Positions 32,881 through 40,944 of a stretch of DNA of 64,000 bases are shown piece after piece. The notes under the pieces were generated by a model. The model had not been told where the DNA came from. It saw only the letters and a list, made by a program, of their open reading frames with translations, and searched no databases. Position 1 is the stretch's first letter; the number at the start of each line of letters is the position of its first letter. The stretch is from Diabrotica undecimpunctata (lineage: Eukaryota > Arthropoda > Insecta > Coleoptera > Chrysomelidae). The stretch is from contig NC_092811.1 in the NCBI RefSeq assembly GCF_040954645.1, positions 86,915,199-86,979,198 of the forward strand, written 5' to 3'. Both the position numbers and the translations under genes were made by a program.

Positions 32881-35800
32881 TTACAGTTTGTTATACAGTT
32901 TACAATTTTTGATAAAATTTATTGTATTGCTGATGTCTTCTTTTAGAGTTTCTTTCAAATTGTGTTTTAGTTTTGCTGTCGATCTTGCTGTTGAGTACAC
33001 TGGACAGTCTATCATTATATGTTGCACTGAAAATGGTATTTGACAGATGTGGCAAATCGGCTGAGGGTCCTTGGAGATGATGTATCCATGTGTAAATTTT
33101 GTATGACCTAGCCGCAGTCTGTTAATAACTACTTGGTCATGTCTTTTAGCTGGGAGCGGTAGTAAAGCAGAAGTAACATCTGGTTTGATACTTTTTAATT
33201 TTGCTTCTGTTTGGTTCCATTTTACTTGCCAGGTTTTGTTCATGTAAGTTTTTATTAATGTTTTTTGGTCTGAAATTGGTATGTTTTGCATAATAGGAAT
33301 TTTCATGTTATTGATAGTTTCTGTTGCTACTTTATCAGCTGCTTCATTACCCTTTATTCCAACATGGGATGGTACCAATAAAAATGTTATGTTTTTACTA
33401 CATGTTTGGGCATTGTATAGCATGTCTTTTATTAATGCTAAATTGGCATGAGTAGGATACATCTGCTTGACACCATTTAAGGCACTTAGAGAATCTGATA
33501 TAATAAGAAAGTTTGTATCAATGCTGGTACATTGGTTCAGTGCGTTGAAGATTGCCTGCAGTTCTCCAGTATATATGCTACACTCCGTGGCTTGACGGGT
33601 GACAGAGGTGTTGTCTTCAAAAATAGCTGCAGCAGCTACACCATTACTGCTTTTAGAGGCATCAGTAAAAATTAGTTTGAAATCAGGGTACCTGGAGATG
33701 GTAGACCGAAATTGTTGTTGTATTTCAGAAGGATTGTGTGAATGTTTGGGATAGTTAAGTAAGGTAAAATCTACTTTTGGTATTTGAACTTTCCAGGGAG
33801 GACACTGGCATCTGTTTGTAGAAGTGGCTCTCAATTGATGTATATCGAATTCAAATCGATTTAGTCGTTCATTGAAAGGTAAGTTTCTAGGGCAATAATT
33901 TGAGTACAGATTTGGAGGGTTGCTCCTTATTAGGCTTGTTATAAACGGGTTTTCCTTTGCACTGAGATATTTAATAGCACAACACATTGAAAGATATTGT
34001 CTTCTGAGAGTTAATGGCGGTTCTCCAGCTAGGACTTGAAGGCTGTCAATTGGCGTGGTTCTGAAAGCTCCGAAAACTATGCGTAATGCTGTGGATTGGA
34101 TGATGTCCAGTTTGTTCATTTGACTTTTAGTAGCAGTTTCGTAGCATATACATCCATAATCTAGTTTGCTTCTAATTAGAGCTTGATATAATCGCAGAAG
34201 AATACTTGTGTCTGCGCCCCATTTGTGACTGGAAAGAACTTTTAGAAGATTTATTTTCTGTTGGCATGATTTAATTAGTTCATTTATGTGCGATGTCCAT
34301 TTTAGTTGAGAGTCGAATGTCATTCCCAAAAATTTGATTTCGTTGATTGTTATAAGAGTATTTCCGTTAAGTTTTAAATTTAAGTGGTGTTGTGTTTTCC
34401 TTTTGTCAAATATTATTACTTTAGTTTTTTCGGTTGAAAATCTCAAGCCTATATCTAAAGACCACCCTTCTAATTTATTTAGTGTATTTTGTAATATTGA
34501 TGCAGCTGATTTTAGGTTTTTACTTCTCATATATATTACAAGATCATCGGCGTAAAGGTTTGCTTTTACTGGAAGCATAAAATGGTTAGATACGTTGTTG
34601 ATTGCTATTAAGAATAGCAGGGGGCTTAATACAGATCCTTGAGGGATACCATTTTCCAGTGATTTCTTAGTTGACATGACACCGTTTGTTTTAACTTTTA
34701 TACTTCTGTTCTCCAGGAAGTTTTTGACGAAGGCTAAGAATTTACCATCTATTTTCCAACTCTTCATTGTTTTTAAGATGTGATATGTCCACGTGGTGTC
34801 AAATGCTTTTGTGGTGTCAAAGAAAATTGCTATTAATTTTTGTTTATGTATAAAAGCTTCGTGGATTTCAGATTCTAATGCTATAATGTTATCTATTGTA
34901 GACCGTTGTGATCGATACCCACTTTGGATGGATGTAAGGAGATTTTTCTTTTCTAAGTACCATTTTAATCTTTTGCTTAGAATATTTTCCATTATTTTGC
35001 AGATGCTACAGGTAAGAGATATTGGTCGATACGAAGAAGATAAGTTTTTTGGTTTATTATCTTTTAAAAATGGTATTATAATTGCTTCGCGCCAGAGAGA
35101 TGGAAATTTATGGGTCGAATAAATTTTGTTGAAGATCTCTACTAAAGTAACCTTCGCGCTTATAGGTAGTTTTTCTATGAAAATTGGTGGTATGTCATCA
35201 GGTCCAGGTGAGGTATTTTTGAGGTTATTAAGACTTTCATTTAATTCATCAAGTGTTATGGAAGTGTTTAGTGGATCAGCAGTATCTTCTATATTAATTT
35301 TTGATGCTTCTGTTCTTTCTTTGTGTTCTAAGAAATTTGGGTGGTACTGCTGATTGCTTGAATACAACTGATAGTGTTCTACTAAAATTTCTGAGATTTC
35401 GTGTTTGTCTGAAGTTGTTAGATCATTTGTAGTGATTGTGTCAATATGGTTAAATGTTTTTGAACCTTTTATTTTTCTTATTTTTTGCCATATATCCCTT
35501 ATGGGCGTAGACGAGTCAATTGACGACACGTAATTGGCCCAGCTCTCTTTTTTTGCTTGTTTTATTAAAAATCTAGATCTGGCCCTTAAAGATCTAAAAT
35601 TGTTTAAGTTATTAGGTGTGTTAAACTTCTTGTATATATTAAAAGCATGTTTTGTTTGCTTTAAAGCGGATGCGATTTCAGTGTTCCACCAAGGAAGAGG
35701 AGCTTTTGTGATATTTTTGGTTTTTCCTATAGAATCTCTGGCTGCGTCTAAAATTATACCATTGAAAGATGATAGAGTAGTGTCTATATTATCTGATATA

Positions 35801-36600
35801 ACGAGATTTGGTATACGTATGCTTACTAAGTTCGAGTATTTTTCCCAATCAGCTGACTTTAATTTCCAAGTTTCATATGGTGTTGTACAGGTTTTTTCAT
35901 CTTTGTCGTGAGTAATTATTATCGGAAAATGATCACTGTCGTATAGGTGGTCCAATGTATTCCACTGTAAAAATGGAGCTAAAGTTGAATCACTGATAGA
36001 TAAGTCTATGGAGGAAAAAGTGCCATTATGTGATTTGAATCTAGTAGGCGCTCCTGTGTTTAATAAAACTAGTTTTATGTTATTAATTGCGTCTAATAAT
36101 ATTCGTCCATTTTTATCTGTTCTTTGTGATCCCCATGCGATGTTGTGACAGTTTGTGTCACCCAAAATTAATTTTGGAGATGGAATTTGTTTAATTACAT
36201 TTTGAAGTTCTAATAGAGTAGTTTCGTCAGGATGTGGTAAATATACGTTGCATATGTTGATTTTAAAATGATGTATTACCGAAACTGCTACTGCTTCCAG
36301 ATTTGTATTTAACGGAATTTCTTGGGATTGGATGGTTGAATGTACAAAAATTCCGACTCCACCACTGGATATTTGCTGTACTGCTCGATTTTTTGTATAG
36401 GGCATATAAGTTTTTAGTTTTGCTTGATTGTTGGAAATACGAGTTTCTTGAAGACGTATTATTAGTGGTGACAGTTCATTGATTAGCATTTTAATGTTTT
36501 CAATGTGGCTATAATAGCCATTCAAGTTCCATTGAAGAATGAATATAATTGGACTATTGAGATAAATCGTAGTCGCTTTCTTCAGTGAGGGAAGATTCAT
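32881..36600 (-). CDS. LINE C ORF2: endonuclease, reverse transcriptase, RNase H (1239 aa, intact)
   Basis: Multifunctional enzyme for target-primed reverse transcription. Residues about 15-230 form an APE-type endonuclease: LQWNLNGYYSHIENIK, LQETRIS, LGDTNCHNIAWGS, SSIDLSIS and DSDHFPII hold the usual catalytic positions. Residues about 480-780 form the reverse transcriptase: SGYRSQRSTIDNIIALES, FFDTTKAFDTTW (motif A, near 597), GIPQGSVLSPLLFLIAINNV, LYADDLVIY (near 682), FLGMTFDSQLKW. Residues about 972-1095 form RNase H: FTDASKSSNGVA, TGELQAIFNAL, ISDSLSAL, PSHVGIKGNEAADKVA, with Asp, Glu, Asp, Asp kept. A C-terminal zinc-type cluster, CHICQIPFSVQHIMIDC, is near 1185. The start is the first ATG, overlapping the end of the upstream extension by 47 bases in another frame. 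No damage is seen. Confidence 0.96.
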   Translation of the reverse strand: MNLPSLKKATTIYLNSPIIFILQWNLNGYYSHIENIKMLINELSPLIIRLQETRISNNQAKLKTYMPYTKNRAVQQISSGGVGIFVHSTIQSQEIPLNTNLEAVAVSVIHHFKINICNVYLPHPDETTLLELQNVIKQIPSPKLILGDTNCHNIAWGSQRTDKNGRILLDAINNIKLVLLNTGAPTRFKSHNGTFSSIDLSISDSTLAPFLQWNTLDHLYDSDHFPIIITHDKDEKTCTTPYETWKLKSADWEKYSNLVSIRIPNLVISDNIDTTLSSFNGIILDAARDSIGKTKNITKAPLPWWNTEIASALKQTKHAFNIYKKFNTPNNLNNFRSLRARSRFLIKQAKKESWANYVSSIDSSTPIRDIWQKIRKIKGSKTFNHIDTITTNDLTTSDKHEISEILVEHYQLYSSNQQYHPNFLEHKERTEASKINIEDTADPLNTSITLDELNESLNNLKNTSPGPDDIPPIFIEKLPISAKVTLVEIFNKIYSTHKFPSLWREAIIIPFLKDNKPKNLSSSYRPISLTCSICKIMENILSKRLKWYLEKKNLLTSIQSGYRSQRSTIDNIIALESEIHEAFIHKQKLIAIFFDTTKAFDTTWTYHILKTMKSWKIDGKFLAFVKNFLENRSIKVKTNGVMSTKKSLENGIPQGSVLSPLLFLIAINNVSNHFMLPVKANLYADDLVIYMRSKNLKSAASILQNTLNKLEGWSLDIGLRFSTEKTKVIIFDKRKTQHHLNLKLNGNTLITINEIKFLGMTFDSQLKWTSHINELIKSCQQKINLLKVLSSHKWGADTSILLRLYQALIRSKLDYGCICYETATKSQMNKLDIIQSTALRIVFGAFRTTPIDSLQVLAGEPPLTLRRQYLSMCCAIKYLSAKENPFITSLIRSNPPNLYSNYCPRNLPFNERLNRFEFDIHQLRATSTNRCQCPPWKVQIPKVDFTLLNYPKHSHNPSEIQQQFRSTISRYPDFKLIFTDASKSSNGVAAAAIFEDNTSVTRQATECSIYTGELQAIFNALNQCTSIDTNFLIISDSLSALNGVKQMYPTHANLALIKDMLYNAQTCSKNITFLLVPSHVGIKGNEAADKVATETINNMKIPIMQNIPISDQKTLIKTYMNKTWQVKWNQTEAKLKSIKPDVTSALLPLPAKRHDQVVINRLRLGHTKFTHGYIISKDPQPICHICQIPFSVQHIMIDCPVYSTARSTAKLKHNLKETLKEDISNTINFIKNCKLYNKL

Positions 36601-36796
36601 TTGTTGGATTTATTTTCTTTATAATTCTTGTGATATTATTTTTCATGCGTCTATCATTTAATTTTGAGTGAACCATTTTTAATAAGGTGTATAAGCCGTC
36701 AAAATCTTCTGTATAGTTTTTAGCTGTGACTTCAGGAAATTTTGATCCTATTGCGTTTATAACGAAGTCGCATAATTCAGAGAAATTTAGCGTATA
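36554..36796 (-). CDS. LINE C ORF1b: 80-codon open extension after the ORF1 stop
   Basis: Directly after the ORF1 TAA (36,799-36,797) the same frame stays open for 80 codons to a TAG at 36,556-36,554, overlapping the start of ORF2. It has no ATG near its start. LINE B carries a matching domain at the same place (3802-4068): both have an early F, a DRRMK/DKRMK-like block in the middle and an acidic serine-rich end. Retention in two diverged copies suggests it is real coding sequence: either the C-terminus of ORF1 reached by readthrough or frameshifting, a coupled small ORF, or ORF1 tail sequence lost by a chance stop. Confidence 0.55.
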   Translation of the reverse strand, partial: YTLNFSELCDFVINAIGSKFPEVTAKNYTEDFDGLYTLLKMVHSKLNDRRMKNNITRIIKKINPTNESSLTEESDYDLSQ

Positions 36797-37810
36797 TTAA
36801 GGAGATGCTGTCATTAAAATGTTTTCAATTGGTTTTAATGTGGCTTCGACATCTAAAGCCTTTTTCTTTTTTTTTTTGGGTGCGGATTTTTTTGGAGTTA
36901 TGAAAGTTTCGTTTAGGTTTTTAGTTTCTGAGATTTCAGGAGAGGTTGAAATTAGCCTTTTTGCTTGATTGGTTGTTTTAGTATTATTGCTGTTAGCTGT
37001 AGTTGAAGGTATGCTGTGTACTATAAGCGAATCATTTGTCGTTGGGATATCTGCAGAAATAGGGTTGGAACAGTTTGTTGTATCATCTGAAATATTTGTT
37101 GCTGAATTATTCTGATTTACTTCCATGGGTTCGAGTTCTGAGGTATAAGGATCTTTAAGTGTTTCTGTACCAGTTGATGTTGATGTGCAGTTTTCGTCTT
37201 TGTGGCCAGTAGTATTACATCTAGAGCAATTTAAACCATCTAGGGATAGGAAGATTCTGTAAGGAGTGTTGTCATAGGTTATTAAGATTGTATTTGGAAT
37301 TGGTTTGGTGATTATCGGAGAGACAAATATTTGCCGCCTAAAGCTTAAGACATGACTATACTCAGACTCGGGCATGCCAACTTTTAAAAACGTTAATTTG
37401 GATACTGCAGTTATTTCTAGTTGTTTCAGTTCGTCTTCTAGAATACTGTTCGGAATGCTGGGGCAGATGTTTGATATTACTAGTCTCCTTGCTGGCGTAA
37501 TAAGTCTTCGAATTTCTATCTCATTGCCTTGGATGACTACTGTTTTATGGTTGTTTAGTAAGGTATCTACTATGCTAGTATTGTTCAAGTAAATACAAAC
37601 TCTGTTGTTAGCTATTCGTGATGCAAAAATAACATTTTTTGGTGTGAGTAGAGACCCTATGGCTACTATGTATTCATGTATTTTAATACCTTGGATAGCT
37701 GACAGAATAATGGCTTGTTCTTTTGAAGGAAAATTGAAGTTGCTTACTGCATTGGAGTATGTAGATGTTGATGATGTAGTAGGTATGCTAATATTTTCAG
37801 AATCATCCAT
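36797..37810 (-). CDS. LINE C ORF1: RNA-binding gag-like protein (337 aa)
   Basis: ORF1 proteins of I-group LINEs bind the element RNA and chaperone nucleic acids. The first half has a conserved region (HEYIVAIGSLLTPKNVIFAS, RRLITPARRLVISNICPS, VLSFRRQIFVSPII) that matches LINE B ORF1. One CCHC zinc knuckle, CSRCNTTGHKDENC, lies near residue 195. A Ser/Thr/Asn-rich linker and a basic KKSAPKKKKKKA tail follow, then LKPIENILMTASP and TAA. The start is the ATG giving MDDSENIS, about 340 bases from the element 5' end. The protein is open and undamaged up to the stop; see ORF1b for what follows. Confidence 0.9.
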   Translation of the reverse strand: MDDSENISIPTTSSTSTYSNAVSNFNFPSKEQAIILSAIQGIKIHEYIVAIGSLLTPKNVIFASRIANNRVCIYLNNTSIVDTLLNNHKTVVIQGNEIEIRRLITPARRLVISNICPSIPNSILEDELKQLEITAVSKLTFLKVGMPESEYSHVLSFRRQIFVSPIITKPIPNTILITYDNTPYRIFLSLDGLNCSRCNTTGHKDENCTSTSTGTETLKDPYTSELEPMEVNQNNSATNISDDTTNCSNPISADIPTTNDSLIVHSIPSTTANSNNTKTTNQAKRLISTSPEISETKNLNETFITPKKSAPKKKKKKALDVEATLKPIENILMTASP

Positions 37811-38124
37811 TTTTAATTTTTGTTTTCTTCATTTGATGAAATTTTTCTAGAGCCGGTCCTGTATCGGCTAATTAGTTCGACTTATGGAAGTTGCCAAAAA
37901 ACCAGAAACTGGATTAATTGATGTGTTGTATTGAATTATGGGTTATGTATAATATTTAATAATATTGAATTTGTATTAAATTGTTAATGTACTCACAGTT
38001 TATTTTTTGTGTGAAGAAACTTTGTTGTTTAAATACTCTATTTAGCTAACAATATTTTACGTTTCTTGACTTTAAACCGCTGAAAAGTTAGTTTTAGTAA
38101 GAGCAGATTTTAATCGGCACTTTA

Positions 38125-38379
38125 TCAACTAAACGCAGGGTTGGAATCTTTATACCACTTTGTTTGTTTATCTTTCGCTATAAAATACTCATCTTCATCG
38201 CTTTCTAAACTCTCACCATCGCTCTCGTTATCTGAATCAGAAGACTCTTTATCATTTAGTTTTATCCCCGACTCAGTGTTATAATCGTTGTCCCTTGTAA
38301 TTTCTTCCTCTTCTTCTGAGGAACTAGCATCCTCTTCTCCCCTAACTTTCAATTTCACATTTTTGTATAAAAAGTACAA
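38125..38379 (-). pseudogene. piggyBac 3 transposase, acidic N-terminal part
   Basis: Encodes a Glu/Asp/Ser-rich stretch (EEEEEITRDND, SDSDNESDGESLESDEDEYF), the usual acidic N-terminus of piggyBac transposases, running into DKQTKWYK at the LINE C target duplication. The last residues of the open frame (from about 38,148 down) belong to LINE C. The start shown may not be the native one. Confidence 0.8.
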
Positions 38380-38700
38380 TGTAACATTTACTACACATAA
38401 AATAACTCGTTTACAGGTAATTTAAAGTTTAACATTCGTTAAATTTACTTATATAACTATGTGCGTGGTGTACTGAAGGCACTGTTCGGTAACTCAATTT
38501 AATATTTTTTATCACAACTCAACTATTCGATCAAAAATCACGTATCGACTCAATCGACTGTAACAGACAATGGTTGATACTATACTGATACTGATAGGTT
38601 ACGTCGAGCGCCGTAAACGCAGAAAATAGTTTTAAGAAACGGCAACCAACTTAACACGCATGGTGTACTGTGTACACCGTAGCCCGTAGTTAAAGGTTAA

Positions 38701-39636
38701 GAAGGATACTCTACCGAAACAACTGTAGTTATAAGATATTATAATAAATTTTGTGGAAGTTTTGAAAACAAAGTTTTTAGTGTTTTATTGTTATGTAGTC
38801 CGCTAATATTTTATTCTTTTTTCATAAGTCTTGAGAAGTGTAGTAGTAGTTTCTCCTTGAATGCTTTTTTCGTGCAATGCAATATATTTCATGCAATGCA
38901 ATAAGCTGCAATGTGTATTGTATTGTTCAGGTACCATCAACATCTGTAAGCTCTCCCAATATATGGAAGGTGTTAGATGACAGACTAGCTATCACACATC
39001 GGATAACAAATGTGGAAAAAGATTAAAGAGGAAAATAAATTAAAAGCCTAATTTCTTAAATGGTTAATTAATGGCTAAAATATATTATCTTTTTTCAATG
39101 TTATTAATAAACTCAAAACAGATATTGCGAAACAACACTATTACATCAATGCACACTTTTAGTGGTTGGATTTTCAAACGCGAAATATATTTTTACTCTA
39201 AGTAATAATAATTTAAAATATTCTCATACAGGTTGGAATTATCCAGAAAACTATATAGAATATAAAAGATTCAACCGTTTCTGCATAAATTACTGTAATA
39301 TTTATTACTCAAGGCTAACATAGATGTTTTTGTTCGTAGAGAAATAGATAATTAAAGCTTAGAATATAATACAATACTAAGCCAATTATGAATACACTGA
39401 AAGAAATAAAAAAAAATCTACGCAAATAAAGAGATTGTTATAAATGACGATTGAATAATTAAAAATGAAGTTTAAAACTGGTCTTTTATAAACCGGTGTT
39501 TTAGACCGAGTGCCCTGGAACAAGATGATAACCTGATAACTAAATAGAGGTGACGGTAGTCTAAAGAGGTCGTAAAAGTACTGAAATTGCCAAAAGTACA
39601 TACAAAGGATATTTATATAACTATAAATAAAACTAG
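38701..39636. other. Unassigned AT-rich stretch, partly likely Penelope-like 3' tail
   Basis: The first ~100 bp right of piggyBac 3 should continue the Penelope-like relic, because the piggyBac inserted at TTAA within it. The remainder has no recognised block. Confidence 0.4.
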
Positions 39637-40439
39637 TAGGGTAAACGTCCATAGTGGGACGTTTTTTTTTTTCAAAATTGTATATCACCTTGATTTAACG
39701 TTTGTAAATTCTGATAGGTTACGGCTCCATGAGCGACAGATTGTCGCTAGCAGTTGCAGTAAAATGTAGCTTGATAAATGAAAACAACAGCAGTGATACT
39801 GAGTTGGCTCCACGCGCTGTAGATTGTCGCTTCGTTTCGAGACCGAGACGCGTCTTCAAGGTCGTGTCGCGTTCGAATAGATCCGGACCTATTTTTTAGC
39901 AGTAATTTGTAGCGCGTTTGTGGCTCCACTAGCAGTAATTTGTCGCTTGTAGCGGTAATTGCCATTTAATCGGATATTTTTGTTCTTGTTTGTTTATTTC
40001 TCTGTGTTTGTTAAGTTGTTTCTTTGTTTTTATAAATTACTTTAAAGTTTTTTCATACAATTTTGTGTCTCAAATCGTAACAAAAAATTATAAGTTCTAG
40101 GAAAGAAATAAATCCAATATTTTCTTTATCGATATTCTAGATAACAAAAATCAATTGATGGTTTTTTTTTTCAATCCCAATTAACCGTATCAAACTTTAC
40201 TTAATAATAGATGCCTATTAAACAAGAAAAAGTTGAATAGGGAGAATAAACAGTTTTTATTGATTTCCCGAAAATCTATTTTTTGGATTCCCTTCTTCGA
40301 ACTGGTGATTTAATAATTATTGTTTATAGTAAAATTTTATTATCCTTCAGTACTAATGTTTCGTTTTCGATAGCTTGGCTTGATTCATAAATAAAAGAAT
40401 GCAACAAAGCAAATTTTATGTCGCATCAGAATTTTTTAA

Positions 40440-40635
40440 ATTATTGTAACATAAAAAAGCAAGTTGGATATTGGAAAAGAAAGATTCATTACATCAACCC
40501 AATATGATAAATGAATATAATCGACATATGGAAGCCGTCGATCTACTTGATAATTCAGTAGCTAATTACAGAATACGCAGAGGTAAGAAGTGGTGGCGGC
40601 CCCTTTTTATTCTAATGAAAGTTAAATAGTTAAAT
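40440..40635 (+). pseudogene. piggyBac transposase fragment
   Basis: QPNMINEYNRHMEAVDLLDN and SVANYRIRRGKKWWRPLF (about 40,495-40,617) correspond to the third catalytic Asp region of piggyBac transposases. The usual HMGGVD is HMEAVD here. It lies next to a minus-strand Harbinger exon, so this 400-bp area is a mosaic of two relics. No TTAA-bounded element could be defined. Confidence 0.75.
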
Positions 40636-40689
40636 ATTTTGTTTTTTTTTTTATTTTTATGTAGATACATGTATAGGATTATAAAATAT

Positions 40690-40826
40690 GTAATTCGAAA
40701 TCTTACTTTAAGGTAGGTAATTGCTAATTTTTCTTCTGGGCTTAGGCTATCACGCATTGATGTATCCTGTTTTCGTATGACATCTTCTATTTCACATAAT
40801 AAAAAATTAAAAGAAGACACTGACAT
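40690..40826 (-). pseudogene. Harbinger transposase exon fragment
   Basis: MSVSSFNFLLCEIEDVIRKQ and TSMRDSLSPEEKLAITYLK match the first conserved block of PIF/Harbinger transposases (a region just before the DDE domain). An ATTACAG acceptor precedes the ATG, and AAAGTAAGA after YLK could be a donor, so this may be one exon. The remainder of the transposase is absent or beyond recognition. Confidence 0.65.
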
Positions 40827-40944
40827 CCTGTAATATTCAAAAAACTTGTCAGCTTATTCTTTTGATTTGTTGTGTAAAAGAAAAAATTTTCCCTCTGTCT
40901 GTCTAGGCACTAGAACAGGGTGAATCTACCATTTTCGTTGTTTT

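Larger units (their letters stand above)
32748..38148 (-). mobile_element. LINE C: full-length, nearly intact I-like non-LTR retrotransposon
   Basis: On the minus strand: 5' leader (38,148-37,811), ORF1 (37,810-36,797), a small open extension (36,796-36,554), intact ORF2 (36,600-32,881), a 3' untranslated region with a terminal stem-loop and an A-run (32,758-32,748). Perfect 13-bp target duplications flank it. Intact coding and perfect duplication suggest a recent insertion. RNase H in ORF2 places it with I-group LINEs. It may be able to move, except that ORF1 is followed by a stop of uncertain meaning. Confidence 0.95.
30972..38700 (-). mobile_element. piggyBac element 3, split by LINE C
   Basis: TTAA duplications lie at 30,972-30,975 and 38,697-38,700. 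Both ends continue CCTTTAACTACGGGC as inverted repeats. Without LINE C and one target copy the element is about 2.3 kb, a normal piggyBac size. The transposase is on the minus strand: N-terminus at 38,379-38,125, the rest at 32,730-31,271. Confidence 0.93.
39717..40935 (-). mobile_element. PIF/Harbinger-like fragment
   Basis: TTACGGCTCCATGAGCGACA (from about 39,719) looks like an element end, with related GCGACA-rich and TGGCTCCAC words repeated to 39,960. A transposase exon lies at 40,650-40,826 on the minus strand. The opposite end was not found. Confidence 0.45.

Noticed and set aside
34334..35911. Several plus-strand open frames of 70-125 codons
   Set aside because: They lie opposite the intact LINE C ORF2 and have no motifs; they are shadows of the minus-strand gene.
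36554..36796. Treating LINE C ORF1b simply as a pseudogenised tail
   Set aside because: Not adopted as the main reading because LINE B has the stop at the same place; but it remains possible, so it is given as an alternative.
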